From JAPLXD01 sp041661585 (GTDB lineage Bacteria > Patescibacteriota > Minisyncoccia > Moranbacterales > UBA11712), in the NCBI GenBank assembly GCA_041661585.1, contig JBAZUC010000019.1, forward strand, positions 1 through 13,897: 13,897 bases of DNA, in the 5' to 3' direction. Positions 12,941-13,897 of the stretch are shown in pieces. The translations under genes were made by a program, and so were the position numbers. The notes under the pieces were generated by a model that was given only the letters and a program-made list of their open reading frames with translations, had not been told where the DNA came from and did no database searches. The number at the start of each line of letters is the position of its first letter. Position 1 is the first letter of the stretch.

Positions 12941-13666
12941 TTATTTCAAAAACTTTTCCTCTCCGTCCGCGATTCTTCTCTTCCTGACCAATTCATCTTT
13001 CACAATATTTCCATCCAGCATGGAAATGATACGTTTGGCGTGTTCGGAAGTATAGGTCTCGTGCGTCACCATCACGATCGTATGTCCTGCATCGTTCAAT
13101 TTTTGAAGTATTTTCATGATCTGCAATCCATTTTTGGAATCCAAGTTTCCCGTTGGCTCATCGGCGAGAATGAGAGAGGGATCATTGACCAGCGCCCGCG
13201 CAATCGCCACTCTTTGCTGTTCTCCTCCCGAGAGCTGGTTGGAAAAATTGTTGATCCTGTTTTCAAGACTCACGGCTTTGAGAGAGTGCTCGACTTTTTG
13301 CTTGATGAGGCTTTGCGATTCTTTCCGCTCGTCATAGATCAAAGGCAATTCAATATTTTCAAAAACGGTCGTCCGGGGAAGAAGATTGAAAGACTGGAAA
13401 ACAAAGCCGATTTTTTGATTTCTGAAATAGGCCAGCTCATCGTCGGAAAAATTTTTCGTGTCGCGCCCTTCGAAAAAATATTGTCCGGCGGTGGCTCGGT
13501 CCAAGAATCCCAAGAGTTGCATCAATGTTGATTTTCCACTGCCGCTCGGACCCATGATGGCCACAAATTCACCTTTGTCAATATCAAAAGAAACCCCGCA
13601 AAGGGCTTTCGTTTTGACACCTTCGTTGTCGTATTCCTTGCAAAGATTACGGACGCTAATGAGCAT
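12941..13666 (-). CDS. ABC transporter ATP-binding protein, MacB/LolD type
   Basis: The 241-residue ATPase powers the adjacent permeases. All ABC motifs are intact: Walker A GPSGSGKST (39-47), Q-loop Q91 in FVFQSFNLL, signature LSGGEQQ (145-151), Walker B LILADE (165-170), D-loop GNLDS, and switch H202 in VTHE. The QSFNLLPRTTVFENIELPL segment is typical of the LolD/MacB/FtsE subgroup. Normal length for a stand-alone subunit. It starts 17 bp after the membrane-fusion gene stop, with no visible Shine-Dalgarno. One ATPase presumably serves both permeases, as a homodimer. Confidence 0.97.
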   Translation of the reverse strand: MLISVRNLCKEYDNEGVKTKALCGVSFDIDKGEFVAIMGPSGSGKSTLMQLLGFLDRATAGQYFFEGRDTKNFSDDELAYFRNQKIGFVFQSFNLLPRTTVFENIELPLIYDERKESQSLIKQKVEHSLKAVSLENRINNFSNQLSGGEQQRVAIARALVNDPSLILADEPTGNLDSKNGLQIMKILQKLNDAGHTIVMVTHETYTSEHAKRIISMLDGNIVKDELVRKRRIADGEEKFLK

Positions 13667-13683
13667 TTATTTTGGACTTTTAA

Positions 13684-13897
13684 CTATTTCGTACTCGTAA
13701 TCACCAATTCTCCCTCTTTCAACCCGAAAACGATTTCGATCATTCCTCCGTCGCCTTTCGCTCCCGTTTTTACTTCTTTTTCGACCGGGTTTCCTTTTTC
13801 AAGAATTTGCACGATCTTTTTCCCGTCAATATCTTTTATCGCCCGTTCCTGGATCATGAGAACATTGTCTTTCTCAAAAGTAAGAACATCCAGATCG
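13684..13897 (-). CDS. Membrane-fusion protein of MacA/HlyD type, C-terminal end
   Basis: Only the last 70 residues are present; the gene continues beyond the right edge. The fragment reads VLMIQERAIKDIDGKKIVQI and later GGMIEIVFGLKEGELVITST, which is the usual C-terminal beta domain of periplasmic adaptor/membrane-fusion proteins (a V..I...AI....G...V.V pattern followed by a G...EI..GL..G..V motif). Placement directly before the ATPase and permeases matches MacA-macB operons. In a monoderm cell it would connect the permeases to the cell wall or outside rather than to an outer-membrane channel (inference). Confidence 0.85.
   Translation of the reverse strand, partial: DLDVLTFEKDNVLMIQERAIKDIDGKKIVQILEKGNPVEKEVKTGAKGDGGMIEIVFGLKEGELVITSTK

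Overview
The window looks like chromosome from an uncultivated, streamlined bacterium with a Gram-positive-type (monoderm) surface, most plausibly a member of the Candidate Phyla Radiation (Patescibacteria). The assignment is inferred from a sortase carrying thrombospondin-type-3-like calcium repeats, an LPXTG-type sortase substrate, a DUF4012 membrane protein, a split MacAB-type exporter, compact operons mostly without Shine-Dalgarno sites, and small interspersed palindromic repeats. There is no rRNA, tRNA or other phylogenetic marker. All convincing protein genes lie on the minus strand and read from high to low coordinates.

Region 1 (1-3401, minus) is a dTDP-L-rhamnose operon in transcription order rmlC, rmlB, a xylose-isomerase-like TIM-barrel gene, rmlD, rmlA (cut by the window edge). 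The genes overlap or nearly touch, except that an 84-bp palindromic repeat sits between rmlD and rmlA. Region 2 (3452-6190, minus) holds a Wzz-like chain-length protein with its own promoter and terminator, a sortase, a second small palindromic repeat, a hairpin, and a Ser/Ala-rich LPXTG protein with its own promoter. Together these regions describe a surface glycan and a covalently anchored surface protein.

Region 3 (6265-7778, minus) is a self-contained two-gene transcription unit for two secreted proteins of unknown function, with a promoter, clear Shine-Dalgarno sites and a strong terminator. Its strong ribosome sites and GC-rich upstream gene set it apart from its neighbours. Region 4 (7793-9213, minus) is a DUF4012 membrane protein with a nearly leaderless promoter.

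Region 5 (9231-10057, plus) is the most unusual part. A near-consensus promoter (TTGACA, 17 bp, TAGGAT) and a 14-bp-stem intrinsic terminator bracket about 790 bases of GC-rich sequence (about 60% by hand count). It is full of hairpins, including UUCG and GNRA tetraloops, and has no credible long reading frame. I read it as a large structured non-coding RNA of no family I recognise. A second, AT-rich, gene-poor stretch follows (10058-10390), with hairpins, a 13-bp direct repeat and another plus-strand terminator.

Region 6 (10391-13897, minus) is a MacAB-type ABC export operon: the end of a membrane-fusion protein, a separate ATPase, and two paralogous MacB/FtsX permeases.
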